Shown here in pieces: positions 27,053 through 36,078 of a stretch of 64,000 nt of DNA. Below the pieces are notes generated by a model, which worked only from the letters and a program-made list of their open reading frames with translations, was not told the origin of the DNA and did no database searches. This stretch comes from Polynucleobacter sp. MWH-Aus1W21 (GTDB taxonomy: Bacteria; Pseudomonadota; Gammaproteobacteria; Burkholderiales; Burkholderiaceae). The translations under genes were made by a program, and so were the position numbers. The DNA is taken from assembly GCF_018687275.1 (NCBI RefSeq), contig NZ_CP061287.1:1116001-1180000 (forward strand). Direction: 5' to 3'. How positions within the stretch are numbered: position 1 is the stretch's first letter; each line of letters starts with the position of its first letter.

Positions 27053-28426
27053 TCACCTACCCTTATAAATGACCTGCTTCTCTAGGGCATTGCGAATAAA
27101 TTCAATATTGTTTCTGAGGCTATAGCAATCAGCAGTGGCTAGCTTGGCAGCTTTAGAGCTAAGGACCCTACGCTCCATCTCGTTAAGGACCTCAATGTAT
27201 TCGCCACGACGATTTGGATCGAATGTCTTAATTGTGTTTTGCTCAAATTTATCCAGCTCTTTATATATTGAATTAATTTGTTTCTTGGCCAAATTCGTTC
27301 TATAGCTTGGGATCGATTTAATGATCGGATAAGCAAAAGCAGCAAAAGGCAATAAAAGAAAAAACATGCGCTCCAAAAACTCTGCCAACCAAAATGGCAA
27401 ATACTTCATCAAGGTCGGAGTACCCTTTTCATAGAAAAATTTTGCCTCATTGCTTAGTGGAGCCTCGCTATTCAAATAGACGGGGAACTGACCGGCTTTT
27501 GAAAAATATGATTTTGCACCATTGATTTCAGTTGCAGCCTCTAGAAATAGGACCTGAATCGCCGGATGCAAACGATCATCAATCAAGAGATTCGTCGTAG
27601 TGGAAATGAGCTGAATGGGATGGTTTGGATTATTTTTTCCGAGGTCAAAGCCGCCCATAGGCACTGTTAACTCTTCAAAATATGGCAATAAACGGGTATA
27701 GGCATCAGCTCGGCTAAACGTAACCAAACGAATATTAGGATTACTAATCAGTCTTTGTACGTTAGGCGATTCATAGCCGTCAACTAAAAATACGGCGTCG
27801 ATTTTGCCCTGCTCAATGGCATTAACAGCATCGGCATTACTCATGCTCGATAAATTAGAGGCATTAGGGTTTAGGTGATTTTGCATCAGAATGCATACAG
27901 CTTGAGCATGGGTACCGCTTCCAATTGCGCCAATATTGATTCTAAGCTTAGCAATATCTCGGTCCGAAACATGCGCACTTTCATTGAATGTATTTTTACG
28001 GTAAAAAATCCATAGGGGCTCATAGTCAATGCTACCTAAGGATTGAACACCCGATAGATTGTCTACGCTTATCATGCCACCTTGCACAAAAGCCGCCTGT
28101 ATAGGGTCTTTGCGATCGATTAGATGATGTAGATTTTCTTTGGAGCCATTAGTCTCTACCAGCTTGAGCTCAATGCCTTTTCTTTCAAAATAGGCTTTAT
28201 ATTTTTCGCCCAAGATTTTGTAGGATCCGCCTGTACCTGTAGCCATCAATACTTTATTGGGTGGCGCAGGTTTAGCAAACCAAATAAGAATACTGAGTGC
28301 AATAAGCAATAAAAAGATCAGCGGCCATACCTCTTTAATGAAGCTTAGGCCATTCTTAATTTCATCTGCAGCAGTTTGATATACCGCAGAGATATGTTCG
28401 TAGATATCCTCTTTAAAGCTGGCCAT
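27053..28426 (-). CDS. TAXI-family TRAP-type solute receptor with two membrane segments
   Basis: This 457-residue protein carries a TAXI periplasmic-binding domain (about residues 55-340, with MATGTGGSYKILGEKY and GSGTHAQAVCILM). Instead of a cleaved signal peptide it has an amino-terminal transmembrane helix (about 33-50), and a second helix (about 350-372) precedes a roughly 85-residue cytoplasmic tail with a predicted helical stretch. The binding domain would face the periplasm, tethered at both ends. No TRAP membrane subunit is nearby. It sits between nadC and nadB, 68 bases downstream of the nadB stop on the same strand. Its ligand is unknown. Confidence 0.88.
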   Translation of the reverse strand: MASFKEDIYEHISAVYQTAADEIKNGLSFIKEVWPLIFLLLIALSILIWFAKPAPPNKVLMATGTGGSYKILGEKYKAYFERKGIELKLVETNGSKENLHHLIDRKDPIQAAFVQGGMISVDNLSGVQSLGSIDYEPLWIFYRKNTFNESAHVSDRDIAKLRINIGAIGSGTHAQAVCILMQNHLNPNASNLSSMSNADAVNAIEQGKIDAVFLVDGYESPNVQRLISNPNIRLVTFSRADAYTRLLPYFEELTVPMGGFDLGKNNPNHPIQLISTTTNLLIDDRLHPAIQVLFLEAATEINGAKSYFSKAGQFPVYLNSEAPLSNEAKFFYEKGTPTLMKYLPFWLAEFLERMFFLLLPFAAFAYPIIKSIPSYRTNLAKKQINSIYKELDKFEQNTIKTFDPNRRGEYIEVLNEMERRVLSSKAAKLATADCYSLRNNIEFIRNALEKQVIYKGR

Positions 28427-28494
28427 GAAATTCCTCTTAAGATTGGGCTAGCTTATCACCAAACAATGCTGTTTTATAGAGTTTGGTAAAGGTT

Positions 28495-30153
28495 TTAAGG
28501 GGCTGAATCGCCCTCTGCGCCTTCTACCTGTGGGGTGAGAATGGTTGGGTATGAGACGGCCCAAGTGCCCGGATAGTCGCGACTGTAATGGAGGCCGCGG
28601 CTTTCGCGGCGCATCAAGGCTGAACGCACAATGAGTTCTGCACACTCTAGAAGATTGCGCAGCTCAATTAAGTCACGCGTCACCTTAAAGTTCGCGTAAT
28701 ACTCTTGTACCTCATAACGAAGTAACTTTATACGATGTAGCGCCCTCTCTAGACGTCGATTTGTTCTCACAATGCCGACATAGTTCCACATCAATGAGCG
28801 CAATTCGTCCCAGTTATGAGCAATCACTACCTGCTCGTCAGCATCCTCAACTTGGCTCTCATCCCATAGAGGCAAGTTCGGCATTGCTGGAGTCTTCAGG
28901 TTAGAGATGTCTTCTGCGGCAGCTTTGCCAATAACAACGCATTCCAACAAGGAGTTGCTTGCTAAACGATTAGCACCATGTAAGCCGGTGTACGTTGCTT
29001 CTCCTACTGCATAGAGTCCTGGTAAATCAGTGCGACCCTTAAGATCAGTCACTACGCCACCACAGGTGTAATGTGCCGCGGGAACCACTGGAATTGGCTC
29101 TTTGGTGATATCCAAACCAAGACTTAAGCAGCGCGCATAAATCATCGGAAAATGTTCTTTTATGAATACCTCACCTAAGTGGGTTGCATCTAGATGAACG
29201 TAATCTAGACCGTGCTTCTTCATTTCAAAGTCAATCGCACGGGCAACAATATCTCTTGGCGCCAGCTCGTCACGCTCATCATGATCCGGCATGAAACGGG
29301 TGCCATCAGGCAACTTTAATAAACCGCCCTCACCGCGCATCGCTTCTGTAATCAAGAAAGTGCGATCACTCGGGTGATACAAGCATGTCGGATGAAATTG
29401 AATAAATTCCATATTGCCTACGCGACAGCCTGCGCGCCAGGCCATAGCAATACCGTCACCAGTGGCAGTATCAGGATTGCTGGTGTAGCGATAGACCTTG
29501 CCTACACCGCCTGTAGCCAACACAACTGACTTTGCTTCAATGGTTTCTACTCGATTATTTTTAATGTCGAGTGCGTAAACACCATAACAACGATTGGGCT
29601 TGCTACGCTGTGTCTTAGCATCCAGTTGTCGATTGGTAATGAGATCAAGCGCAATCCAATGCTCCAAGATCTGAATATTTTTGTGTGCCTTAGCTTTATC
29701 CAAAAGTACTTCATGAATGGCTTTACCAGTAGCATCGGCAGCATGCGCAATGCGACGGTGACTATGGCCACCTTCGCGAGTTAAATGTAAGCCCATTGGG
29801 CCAGATTCATCGGTTGTGAATGGGACTCCCTGCTCTACTAACCAACGAATGGCTTCAACACTCTCTTCCGCGATATATCGTGCAGTCGATTCAACCACGA
29901 GACCTGCGCCGGCATCTAAGGTATCGGCTACGTGCGAATCAATGCTGTCATGCTCTTTATCAACAACCCCAACAATCCCACCTTGGGCCCAAGCCGTTGC
30001 CGCTTCGCCTAAACCACGCTTTGCCATCAGGATCACTGGCTGAGACTCGGCCATATGCAATGCGACGGTTAAACCTGCTAACCCAGCCCCAATAATGAGG
30101 ACAGGTAGCTCTGCCTTATCGCTGGTGTTTGAGGAGGGTTTTGAACTGGCCAT
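28495..30153 (-). CDS. nadB: L-aspartate oxidase NadB
   Basis: This 552-residue FAD enzyme oxidises L-aspartate to iminoaspartate, the first step of de novo NAD synthesis. The FAD-binding GAGLAGLTVALHMA is near residues 23-36. Other features are AWAQGGIVGV, TREGGHSHRRIAHAADATG with active-site residues, FIQFHPT, RGEGG, YTCGGVVTDL, and GLHGANRLASNSLLE. The carboxyl helical domain ends with HYSRDYP. It is opposite to nadA-nadC and separated from them by the TAXI gene. The small gene and mazEF lie upstream on the same strand. Confidence 0.96.
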   Translation of the reverse strand: MASSKPSSNTSDKAELPVLIIGAGLAGLTVALHMAESQPVILMAKRGLGEAATAWAQGGIVGVVDKEHDSIDSHVADTLDAGAGLVVESTARYIAEESVEAIRWLVEQGVPFTTDESGPMGLHLTREGGHSHRRIAHAADATGKAIHEVLLDKAKAHKNIQILEHWIALDLITNRQLDAKTQRSKPNRCYGVYALDIKNNRVETIEAKSVVLATGGVGKVYRYTSNPDTATGDGIAMAWRAGCRVGNMEFIQFHPTCLYHPSDRTFLITEAMRGEGGLLKLPDGTRFMPDHDERDELAPRDIVARAIDFEMKKHGLDYVHLDATHLGEVFIKEHFPMIYARCLSLGLDITKEPIPVVPAAHYTCGGVVTDLKGRTDLPGLYAVGEATYTGLHGANRLASNSLLECVVIGKAAAEDISNLKTPAMPNLPLWDESQVEDADEQVVIAHNWDELRSLMWNYVGIVRTNRRLERALHRIKLLRYEVQEYYANFKVTRDLIELRNLLECAELIVRSALMRRESRGLHYSRDYPGTWAVSYPTILTPQVEGAEGDSAP

Positions 30154-30188
30154 GGAGGTCTTATTCTAACTGGCATTAGAAAAATGGG

Positions 30189-30374
30189 TCACGCTTGAAT
30201 TCCTGAATTACGTGGCGCAAAAGGAGGCGTCTCATCTAACCTAGTCTCAGAAAGAGACATTAAACAGTTAGCCACAAAAGTAGGTGGAAGATCAGGATTA
30301 TCTATGCAAGCGCGCTCTAATCTAACCAAGAATTGCGTTTGATCTTCTTCTGAATAACCTTGCTCCGAGGCCAT
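30189..30374 (-). CDS. Small hypothetical protein downstream of mazF
   Basis: I do not recognise this protein. From the ATG at 30374 it is 61 residues, beginning MASEQGYSEEDQTQFLVRLE. A GAGG sequence lies just upstream of that start. A longer reading from 30410 adds 12 residues but has no ribosome binding site. The sequence is acidic and helix-prone in its first half, has a hydrophobic stretch FVANCLMSL, and ends with a Pro-rich tail. It has no signal peptide or known motif. It lies 50 bases after mazF and 35 bases before nadB on the same strand, so it may be the third gene of the toxin-antitoxin transcript. Confidence 0.5.
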   Translation of the reverse strand: MASEQGYSEEDQTQFLVRLERACIDNPDLPPTFVANCLMSLSETRLDETPPFAPRNSGIQA

Positions 30375-30424
30375 GGTCCTCACATATATACATAAATTAC
30401 TCTCTAACATAGTGCAGCAGACAT

Positions 30425-30766
30425 CTACGCAATAGAAAGCAAAGACTTTGCCTTAGCTTTTACTTCGCCGAGGATCACCGAGCTCACTTTATTTTTGTAT
30501 TTTGCTTTTCTTATTTTCCAATCCAAGGACTTAACCTGATCAGATAAGATTGCAGATTCAATCCCATCTATTTCAACCAACACCTCAAAGGGATAACCTT
30601 TAATCTGGGTTGTTAATGGGCAGCAAATCATAAGATTAGTTTTTTTATTATAGATCTCTGGCGTCAATACGACAGCAGGTCGACGACCCGCTTGCTCTCT
30701 TCCGGCCTGAGGATCAAACTCCAGCCATACAACATCACCAGCATCCGGCACATAAGCTCTCACCAT
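30425..30766 (-). CDS. mazF: MazF family endoribonuclease toxin
   Basis: This 113-residue type II toxin of the MazF/PemK family is expected to cleave mRNA at short sequence motifs. Family features are YVPDAGDVVWLEFDPQAG at the amino end, the GRRPAVVLTP strand with catalytic Arg, the CCPLTTQIKGYPF strand with the catalytic Thr region, and SDQVKSLDW. The start codon overlaps the antitoxin stop in a TAATG arrangement, so the two are translationally coupled. The cleavage motif cannot be inferred. Confidence 0.94.
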   Translation of the reverse strand: MVRAYVPDAGDVVWLEFDPQAGREQAGRRPAVVLTPEIYNKKTNLMICCPLTTQIKGYPFEVLVEIDGIESAILSDQVKSLDWKIRKAKYKNKVSSVILGEVKAKAKSLLSIA

Positions 30767-31008
30767 TAAAGAAGCTCTTTACCCACAGGACCGCCAAAGT
30801 CTGCTTCGCTATGTAGATTCTTAGCGGTAATACCAGCCAACAATTCTTCGAGTGGATACTCCTGCTTGACCATAGGCTCAATCACGATACGACCTTTTTG
30901 AACTTTTACAGAGACCAGTTGATCAATATTCAATTGGGCAGACTTCATTACCGCAGCATTTAAACGTAAAGCCGGGCTGTTACCCCATTTCTTAATGATT
31001 GTTTGCAT
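30766..31008 (-). CDS. mazE: MazE family antitoxin (AbrB/SpoVT-type)
   Basis: This 80-residue antitoxin has an amino-terminal swapped-hairpin DNA-binding domain typical of MazE (IIKKWGNSPALRL, then VSVKVQKGRIVIEP). An acidic carboxyl tail (about residues 55-80) should wrap and inhibit MazF. The ATG at 31008 is chosen because AAAGGGG lies 5 bases upstream. A TTG five codons earlier is less likely. The promoter just upstream carries operator-like palindromes, consistent with autorepression by the MazE-MazF complex. Confidence 0.93.
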   Translation of the reverse strand: MQTIIKKWGNSPALRLNAAVMKSAQLNIDQLVSVKVQKGRIVIEPMVKQEYPLEELLAGITAKNLHSEADFGGPVGKELL

Positions 31009-31024
31009 ATAAGCCCCTTTCAAG

Positions 31025-31063
31025 ATGTATATACATTGTATCTACATCAACCAAAGGAATCAA
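31025..31063 (-). promoter_or_regulatory. mazEF promoter with overlapping palindromic operators
   Basis: On the minus strand, TTGATT (31058-31063), a 17-base spacer and TACAAT (31035-31040) make a good sigma-70 promoter. Overlapping its -10 are two operator-like palindromes: the perfect 12-mer ATGTATATACAT (31025-31036) and TGTATCTACA (31037-31046). Their centres lie about 11 bases apart, one helical turn, as expected for cooperative binding of an autorepressor. Confidence 0.75.
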
Positions 31064-31070
31064 GCCACAA

Positions 31071-31098
31071 ATAAAAACCCCGCCATAAAGACGGGGTT
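31071..31098 (-). terminator. Rho-independent terminator of the formate dehydrogenase operon
   Basis: On the minus strand AACCCCG pairs with CGGGGTT across a 9-base loop, followed by TTTATTT. It lies 57 bases after the fdsA stop and ends just before the mazEF promoter, insulating the two units. Confidence 0.88.
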
Positions 31099-31155
31099 AG
31101 AAGAGACTATTCCAAGCTTAATGACTACTAGACTCATTTACACACAGGGGTCATA

Positions 31156-34047
31156 TTAAACAATAGCCGCCGGATTGAGTTTGGGATCGTTAGTGCCATA
31201 TCCCATCAATGCAGAAGCCTGGCCGCCTTTTGCTAATTTCACTGCGCAATACTTAAACTCTGGAATCTTGCCAAATGGATCTAGGGCAGGATTTGTAATA
31301 AGGTTAGCTGCAGCCTCATAGTATGCAAACGGAATGAAGATCACACCTCTTGGTGTGCCGTCATCTCTTCTCACGTGAATTCCTACTTCACCACGACGAG
31401 ACTGAACAGTAATCACATCACCAGCAGATACACCTAATTGAGTCATATCTTCACCATTCATAGATACGGTAGCCATAGGCTCAATTGCATCTAGCACAGT
31501 GGCGCGACGAGTCATGCTGCCGGTATGCCAATGCTCTAACTGACGACCTGTGATCAATACAAATGGGTATTCAGCATCTGGGCGCTCATTTGCCGGAATG
31601 ATGTCTGCTGGAACCAACTTCACCTTGCCATCTGCTGTAGCAAATTGATCATCAAACACAATCGGACGACCTGGATCTTCAGCTGATAAGCATGGATAAG
31701 TCACGCTAGACTCTTTTTCCAGCCGCTCCCAAGTAATACCATTGATAGCACCATGCATAGCTTGGCGCATCTCGTCATAGACTTCAGCAACACCGGCATC
31801 AGGGCCTTGGTAGTTCCAATTCAAGCCCATGCCTTTAGCAATCTCTTGAATGATCCACAAGTCCGGCTTTGCATCGCCAGGAGGATTGATAGCTTTCTTG
31901 CCCATTTGCACCATACGGTCGGTATTGCTTGCCGTACCTACCTTTTCAGGCCATGCACTTGCTGGCAATACTACGTCGGCTAAAAGTGCCGTTTCTGTCA
32001 TGAAAATATCTTGCACAACCAAATGCTCTAAAGATGCCAATGCATGACGTGCATGATTCAAGTCCGGGTCACTCATCGCAGGGTTTTCACCTTCGACATA
32101 CATACCGCGAATCTTGTCTGGATCACTATCAGGCGCAGTGATCTTATGCATGATCTCAACTACGGTGTAGCCAGGCTTTTTATCTAATGGTGTACCCCAA
32201 AACTTCTCAAACCAAGCATGCGCTTCTGGATTATCAACACGTTGATAGTTCGGGAACATCATCGGAATCAAGCCGGCATCACTGGCGCCCTGCACGTTAT
32301 TTTGACCACGCAATGGATGCAAACCAGAACCAGGCTTACCAATTTGACCGGTGATACTTACTAAAGCAATTAAGCAGCGTGCATTATCTGTACCGTGTAC
32401 GTGCTGGCTGACTCCCATGCCCCACAAAATCATTGCTGACTTGGTAGTTGCAAACTCTCTAGCCACTTCACGCAGTGTTTCTGATGGAATTCCACAGATA
32501 GGTCCCATCGCCTCTGGGCTGTAGCCTTTGATATTTTCTTTTAGAGCCGCAAAATTGTTGGCACGATTTTGGACGAAGTCTTTATCAACCAAGCCCTCTT
32601 CAATAATCGTATAGATCATGGCATTGAGCATCGCCACGTCAGTGTCTGGCTTGAACTGCATCGTACGCCAGGCATGCTTACTAATTTCTGTTGCACGTGG
32701 ATCACACAATACGATTTTGGCGCCGCGTTTAGCGGCATTCTTAAACCAAGTGGCCGCAACCGGATGGTTCGCGGTTGGATTGGAGCCAATCAAAAAAATC
32801 AAGCTGGAATGCTCAACATCGTTCACTTGATTACTTACAGCGCCTGAGCCTACGCCCTCTAAAAGCGCAGCAACTGACGATGCGTGACAAAGACGTGTGC
32901 AGTGGTCAACGTTATTGCTACCAAAGCCAGTTCGAACCAACTTCTGGAATAGATAGGCCTCTTCGTTGCTGCCTTTTGCAGAACCAAAGCCAGCTAATAC
33001 TTTTAAGCCATGTTGATCTTTAAGCTTCTTGAGACCGCCAGCAGCAAACTCAAGGGCTTCTTCCCAGGTCGCTTCACGGAAAATATCAGACCAATCTTGT
33101 TTACCCTCTAAGATGGACTCATCCTTAGCGACACCCGTCTTACGAATAAGCGGCTTTGTCAGGCGTTGTGGATTGTGAATGTAATCCATCCCAAAACGAC
33201 CTTTAACGCAAAGACGATTGTGATTAGCTGGGCCATCGCGTCCTTCGACGCTGACAATTTTTTCGTCTTTAACGTTGTAAGTAATTTGACAACCCACACC
33301 GCAAAATGGACAAACAGAATCCACCTTACGATCAACTGCTTGCGAACCAATTAATCCCTTAGGCATTAGTGCGCCTGTGGGACATGCTTGTACGCACTCG
33401 CCACAAGCGACGCAGGTACTATCGCCCATTGGATCATTTAAATCGAAAACAATTTCACTGTGAGCGCCACGCATTGCATAGCCAATCACGTCATTGACCT
33501 GCTCTTCACGACAAGCACGCACACAGCGGTTACATTGAATACAGGCATCTAAATTGACTGCCATCGCCGGATGCGAAATATCGCTACTTACCTTCTCACG
33601 TCTTAATGCTTTGAGCTCTGGTCGAACCGTGACATCCATGCGTGCTGCCCAGGTGCTGAGTTCGCCATGTTGATTTTTTTGCTCTTCTTCCTTGCTGTCT
33701 CCAACCCACTTAAATCCTTCATCCGGCATGTCTGACAACAACATCTCCAGAACCAATTTCTGACTCTTGATCGCGCGTTCGCTATTAGCCTTTACTTCCA
33801 TACCAGGCGTTGCACTTCTGCAGCAGCTTGGCGCTAAAGTACGCTCACCATTAATTTCTACCACGCATGCTCGGCAATTACCGTCTGGACGGTAGCCATC
33901 TTTAAAGCACAGATGAGGAATATCAATGCCGTGACGTTTAGCAGCTTTCAGGATCGTTTCGCCTTCGTAGGAAACGATGGTCTTGCCGTCTAGCTTGAAC
34001 TCAACGGTTTGCAATTCAAGCTCTTTAGGATTTGTTGGTGCGTTCAT
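31156..34047 (-). CDS. fdsA: NAD-dependent formate dehydrogenase alpha subunit
   Basis: This 963-residue catalytic subunit oxidises formate to CO2. The amino-terminal part is NuoG-like: a [2Fe-2S] ferredoxin domain (about residues 10-90) with CFKDGYRPDGNCRACV, then two-cluster ferredoxin motifs CIQCNRCVRACREEQ and CVACGECVQACPTGA. Next come the CPFCGVGC cluster site and the bis-MGD molybdopterin domains, with the molybdenum ligand Cys in DHCTRLCHASSVAA (cysteine, not selenocysteine). It follows the fused gamma-beta subunit gene by 35 bases. Neither fdsC/fdhD nor fdsD follows. The organism would need FdhD-type sulfuration from elsewhere. Confidence 0.95.
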   Translation of the reverse strand: MNAPTNPKELELQTVEFKLDGKTIVSYEGETILKAAKRHGIDIPHLCFKDGYRPDGNCRACVVEINGERTLAPSCCRSATPGMEVKANSERAIKSQKLVLEMLLSDMPDEGFKWVGDSKEEEQKNQHGELSTWAARMDVTVRPELKALRREKVSSDISHPAMAVNLDACIQCNRCVRACREEQVNDVIGYAMRGAHSEIVFDLNDPMGDSTCVACGECVQACPTGALMPKGLIGSQAVDRKVDSVCPFCGVGCQITYNVKDEKIVSVEGRDGPANHNRLCVKGRFGMDYIHNPQRLTKPLIRKTGVAKDESILEGKQDWSDIFREATWEEALEFAAGGLKKLKDQHGLKVLAGFGSAKGSNEEAYLFQKLVRTGFGSNNVDHCTRLCHASSVAALLEGVGSGAVSNQVNDVEHSSLIFLIGSNPTANHPVAATWFKNAAKRGAKIVLCDPRATEISKHAWRTMQFKPDTDVAMLNAMIYTIIEEGLVDKDFVQNRANNFAALKENIKGYSPEAMGPICGIPSETLREVAREFATTKSAMILWGMGVSQHVHGTDNARCLIALVSITGQIGKPGSGLHPLRGQNNVQGASDAGLIPMMFPNYQRVDNPEAHAWFEKFWGTPLDKKPGYTVVEIMHKITAPDSDPDKIRGMYVEGENPAMSDPDLNHARHALASLEHLVVQDIFMTETALLADVVLPASAWPEKVGTASNTDRMVQMGKKAINPPGDAKPDLWIIQEIAKGMGLNWNYQGPDAGVAEVYDEMRQAMHGAINGITWERLEKESSVTYPCLSAEDPGRPIVFDDQFATADGKVKLVPADIIPANERPDAEYPFVLITGRQLEHWHTGSMTRRATVLDAIEPMATVSMNGEDMTQLGVSAGDVITVQSRRGEVGIHVRRDDGTPRGVIFIPFAYYEAAANLITNPALDPFGKIPEFKYCAVKLAKGGQASALMGYGTNDPKLNPAAIV

Positions 34048-34082
34048 GTTTGTCTCGTTATTCCCTGTTATTTATAAGTGGG

Positions 34083-35885
34083 TTATTTCACTTCTTCTGG
34101 GAAATATTTATGAATACAACGTATGGGGTTTGGTGCAGCTTGACCTAGACCACAAATAGAAGCATCCACCATCACTGTGGCTAAGTCTTCTAAGGTTTCT
34201 TGATCCCATGATTTGGCTTGCATCAGTTTGGCTGCTTTACCTGTACCCACACGGCAAGGGGTGCATTGGCCACAGCTCTCATGCTCAAAGAAGTGCATGA
34301 CATTCAGAGCCATATCGCGCGCTTTGTCTTTATCACTAAATACCATCACTGCAGCAGAACCAATGAAACAGCCGTAGGGCTGCAAGGTATCAAAGTCAAG
34401 TGGAATGTCATTCATGGTTGCCGGCAAGATGCCGCCTGATGCTCCACCCGGTAAATAGCCGTAGAACTTGTGACCATCTTGCATGCCACCACAGTATTCA
34501 TCAATCAACTCTTGAATCGTGATGCCGGCAGGAGCCAATTTCACGCCAGGCTTTTTCACACGGCCGCTCACGCTAAAGCTACGCAAGCCCTTGCGATCAT
34601 GGCGACCGAAAGAGCTAAACCACTCCGGTCCGCGCTGAACAATGTCGCGCACCCAGTACAAGGTTTCAAAGTTGTGTTCGAGCGTTGGTCTACCAAACAG
34701 ACCAACTTGTGCAATGTATGGAGGACGCATACGTGGCTCACCACGTTTGCCTTCAATACTCTCAATCATCGCAGACTCTTCACCGCAGATATAGGCACCT
34801 GCACCACGACGCAATTCAATCGTAGGTAATTTGAATGGGGGATTGGCTTGGAGTTTTGCCAACTCAACTTCAAGCAATTCTCTACAGCCATGGTATTCAT
34901 CACGCAAGTAGATATAGCAAGCATCAATACCGACTACATTGGCGGCAATCAATAAGCCCTCTAAGAAACGATGAGGATCGCGTTCTAAATAAGTACGATC
35001 TTTAAATGTTCCTGGCTCACCTTCATCAATGTTCACAGCCATTAACTTAGGAGCAACTTGATCTTTCACAATGCGCCATTTGCGACCCGCCGGAAATCCT
35101 GCGCCACCTAATCCGCGCAGGCCAGAATTTTCCATGGCCTTAATGATGCTCTCCGCATCTTTTTTGCCTTCGTGAATTTCTTTCGCTAAAGCATAGCCAC
35201 CTTGTGCGCGGTAAGACTCGTAACCTACATAGTCAGGAGATACCGCTTGCATCTCACCTTGAGGCGACACACCCTGCTCTGCTAAAGCAGCAGGTTCAAA
35301 CACAGCATCATCTTTAGCCATCGGCTGCGTGGTCAACTTATTTTTGACAGCAGCCGAGACTTTATCGGTTGTAGCAAACAACACTGGGTATTGATGTACT
35401 ACCGCTACAGGAGCTTGCTCGCAACGACCAACACATGGGGCTGCAATGACTTTAATATTGGAATTACCCAAGATGCTTGGTAATTTTGCTAATAGATTTT
35501 GCGCACCAGCCAATTCGCAGGCAATACCATCGCAAACACGAATAGTAATATCGGCTACTGGATCATTTCCACGCACCACTTCAAAGTGATGATAGAAAGT
35601 AGCAACTTCATATACCTCTGCCATTGGTAAATTCATTTCTTTTGCCAAGGCAACTAAATGACGATCATGCAAAGCGCGATATTCATCGTTGAGCTTATGA
35701 AGATTCTCAATGAGCAAGTCTCTGCGATGTGGTGCGTCACCAATCAGTTTGCGTACTTCTGCAACAGAAGTATCGTCAGCTTGACGCCCCTTCAACTTAC
35801 TCTTGCGACGAATGGTTTCCCTCAAATCATCTGCCGTTGCTACAGCAACCGCTTTGACTTCTCCAGAAGGCTTTGGATGATTCAT
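34083..35885 (-). CDS. fdsB: Formate dehydrogenase fused gamma-beta (NuoE-NuoF-like) subunit
   Basis: This 600-residue diaphorase subunit passes electrons from the alpha subunit to NAD+. Residues about 30-190 form a NuoE/FdsG-like thioredoxin-fold domain with [2Fe-2S] ligands in RVCDGIACELAGA and CVGRCEQAP. Residues about 240-600 are NuoF/FdsB-like, with GLGGAGFPAGRKW and the NIDEGEPGTFKDR FMN/NADH region. The carboxyl [4Fe-4S] motif is ESCGQCTPCRVGTG. In Cupriavidus and Rhodobacter these are separate FdsG and FdsB proteins, whereas here one polypeptide carries both. It is the first gene of the operon, with a 193-base hairpin-rich region upstream. Confidence 0.93.
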   Translation of the reverse strand: MNHPKPSGEVKAVAVATADDLRETIRRKSKLKGRQADDTSVAEVRKLIGDAPHRRDLLIENLHKLNDEYRALHDRHLVALAKEMNLPMAEVYEVATFYHHFEVVRGNDPVADITIRVCDGIACELAGAQNLLAKLPSILGNSNIKVIAAPCVGRCEQAPVAVVHQYPVLFATTDKVSAAVKNKLTTQPMAKDDAVFEPAALAEQGVSPQGEMQAVSPDYVGYESYRAQGGYALAKEIHEGKKDAESIIKAMENSGLRGLGGAGFPAGRKWRIVKDQVAPKLMAVNIDEGEPGTFKDRTYLERDPHRFLEGLLIAANVVGIDACYIYLRDEYHGCRELLEVELAKLQANPPFKLPTIELRRGAGAYICGEESAMIESIEGKRGEPRMRPPYIAQVGLFGRPTLEHNFETLYWVRDIVQRGPEWFSSFGRHDRKGLRSFSVSGRVKKPGVKLAPAGITIQELIDEYCGGMQDGHKFYGYLPGGASGGILPATMNDIPLDFDTLQPYGCFIGSAAVMVFSDKDKARDMALNVMHFFEHESCGQCTPCRVGTGKAAKLMQAKSWDQETLEDLATVMVDASICGLGQAAPNPIRCIHKYFPEEVK

Positions 35886-36031
35886 ATTTTGTAGTCTCTA
35901 ATTTTTATATTTATTGCTTTGCACGAATGCAGAGCTTTACCCATCTTGCCCACCAAAAGTCCTGCCAAGCCAATGGCTTAGCTGACCAGCAATACGCAAA
36001 ATAACGCTTTATTTTGGGTTATTTAACACCC

Positions 36032-36059
36032 CAAGTCCTTGACGGCGCTCAAGGACTTG
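36032..36059. repeat. Strong inverted repeat upstream of the formate dehydrogenase operon
   Basis: CAAGTCCTTGA and TCAAGGACTTG form an 11-bp perfect stem with a six-base loop. No T-run follows on either strand, so it is not a standard terminator. It lies about 150 bases upstream of the fdsB start and 20 bases past the stop of the small lipoprotein gene. A second, imperfect hairpin lies at 35964-35982. Confidence 0.7.
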
Positions 36060-36078
36060 AATTAAGGGTTTACCCTAG

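Noticed and set aside
34470..34829. A 119-codon plus-strand frame opposite the NuoF-like domain
   Set aside because: It is antisense to conserved flavin-binding sequence and has no ribosome binding site or family features.
36032..36059. Reading the perfect hairpin as a rho-independent terminator
   Set aside because: There is no run of T after the stem on either strand, so it is listed only as an inverted repeat.
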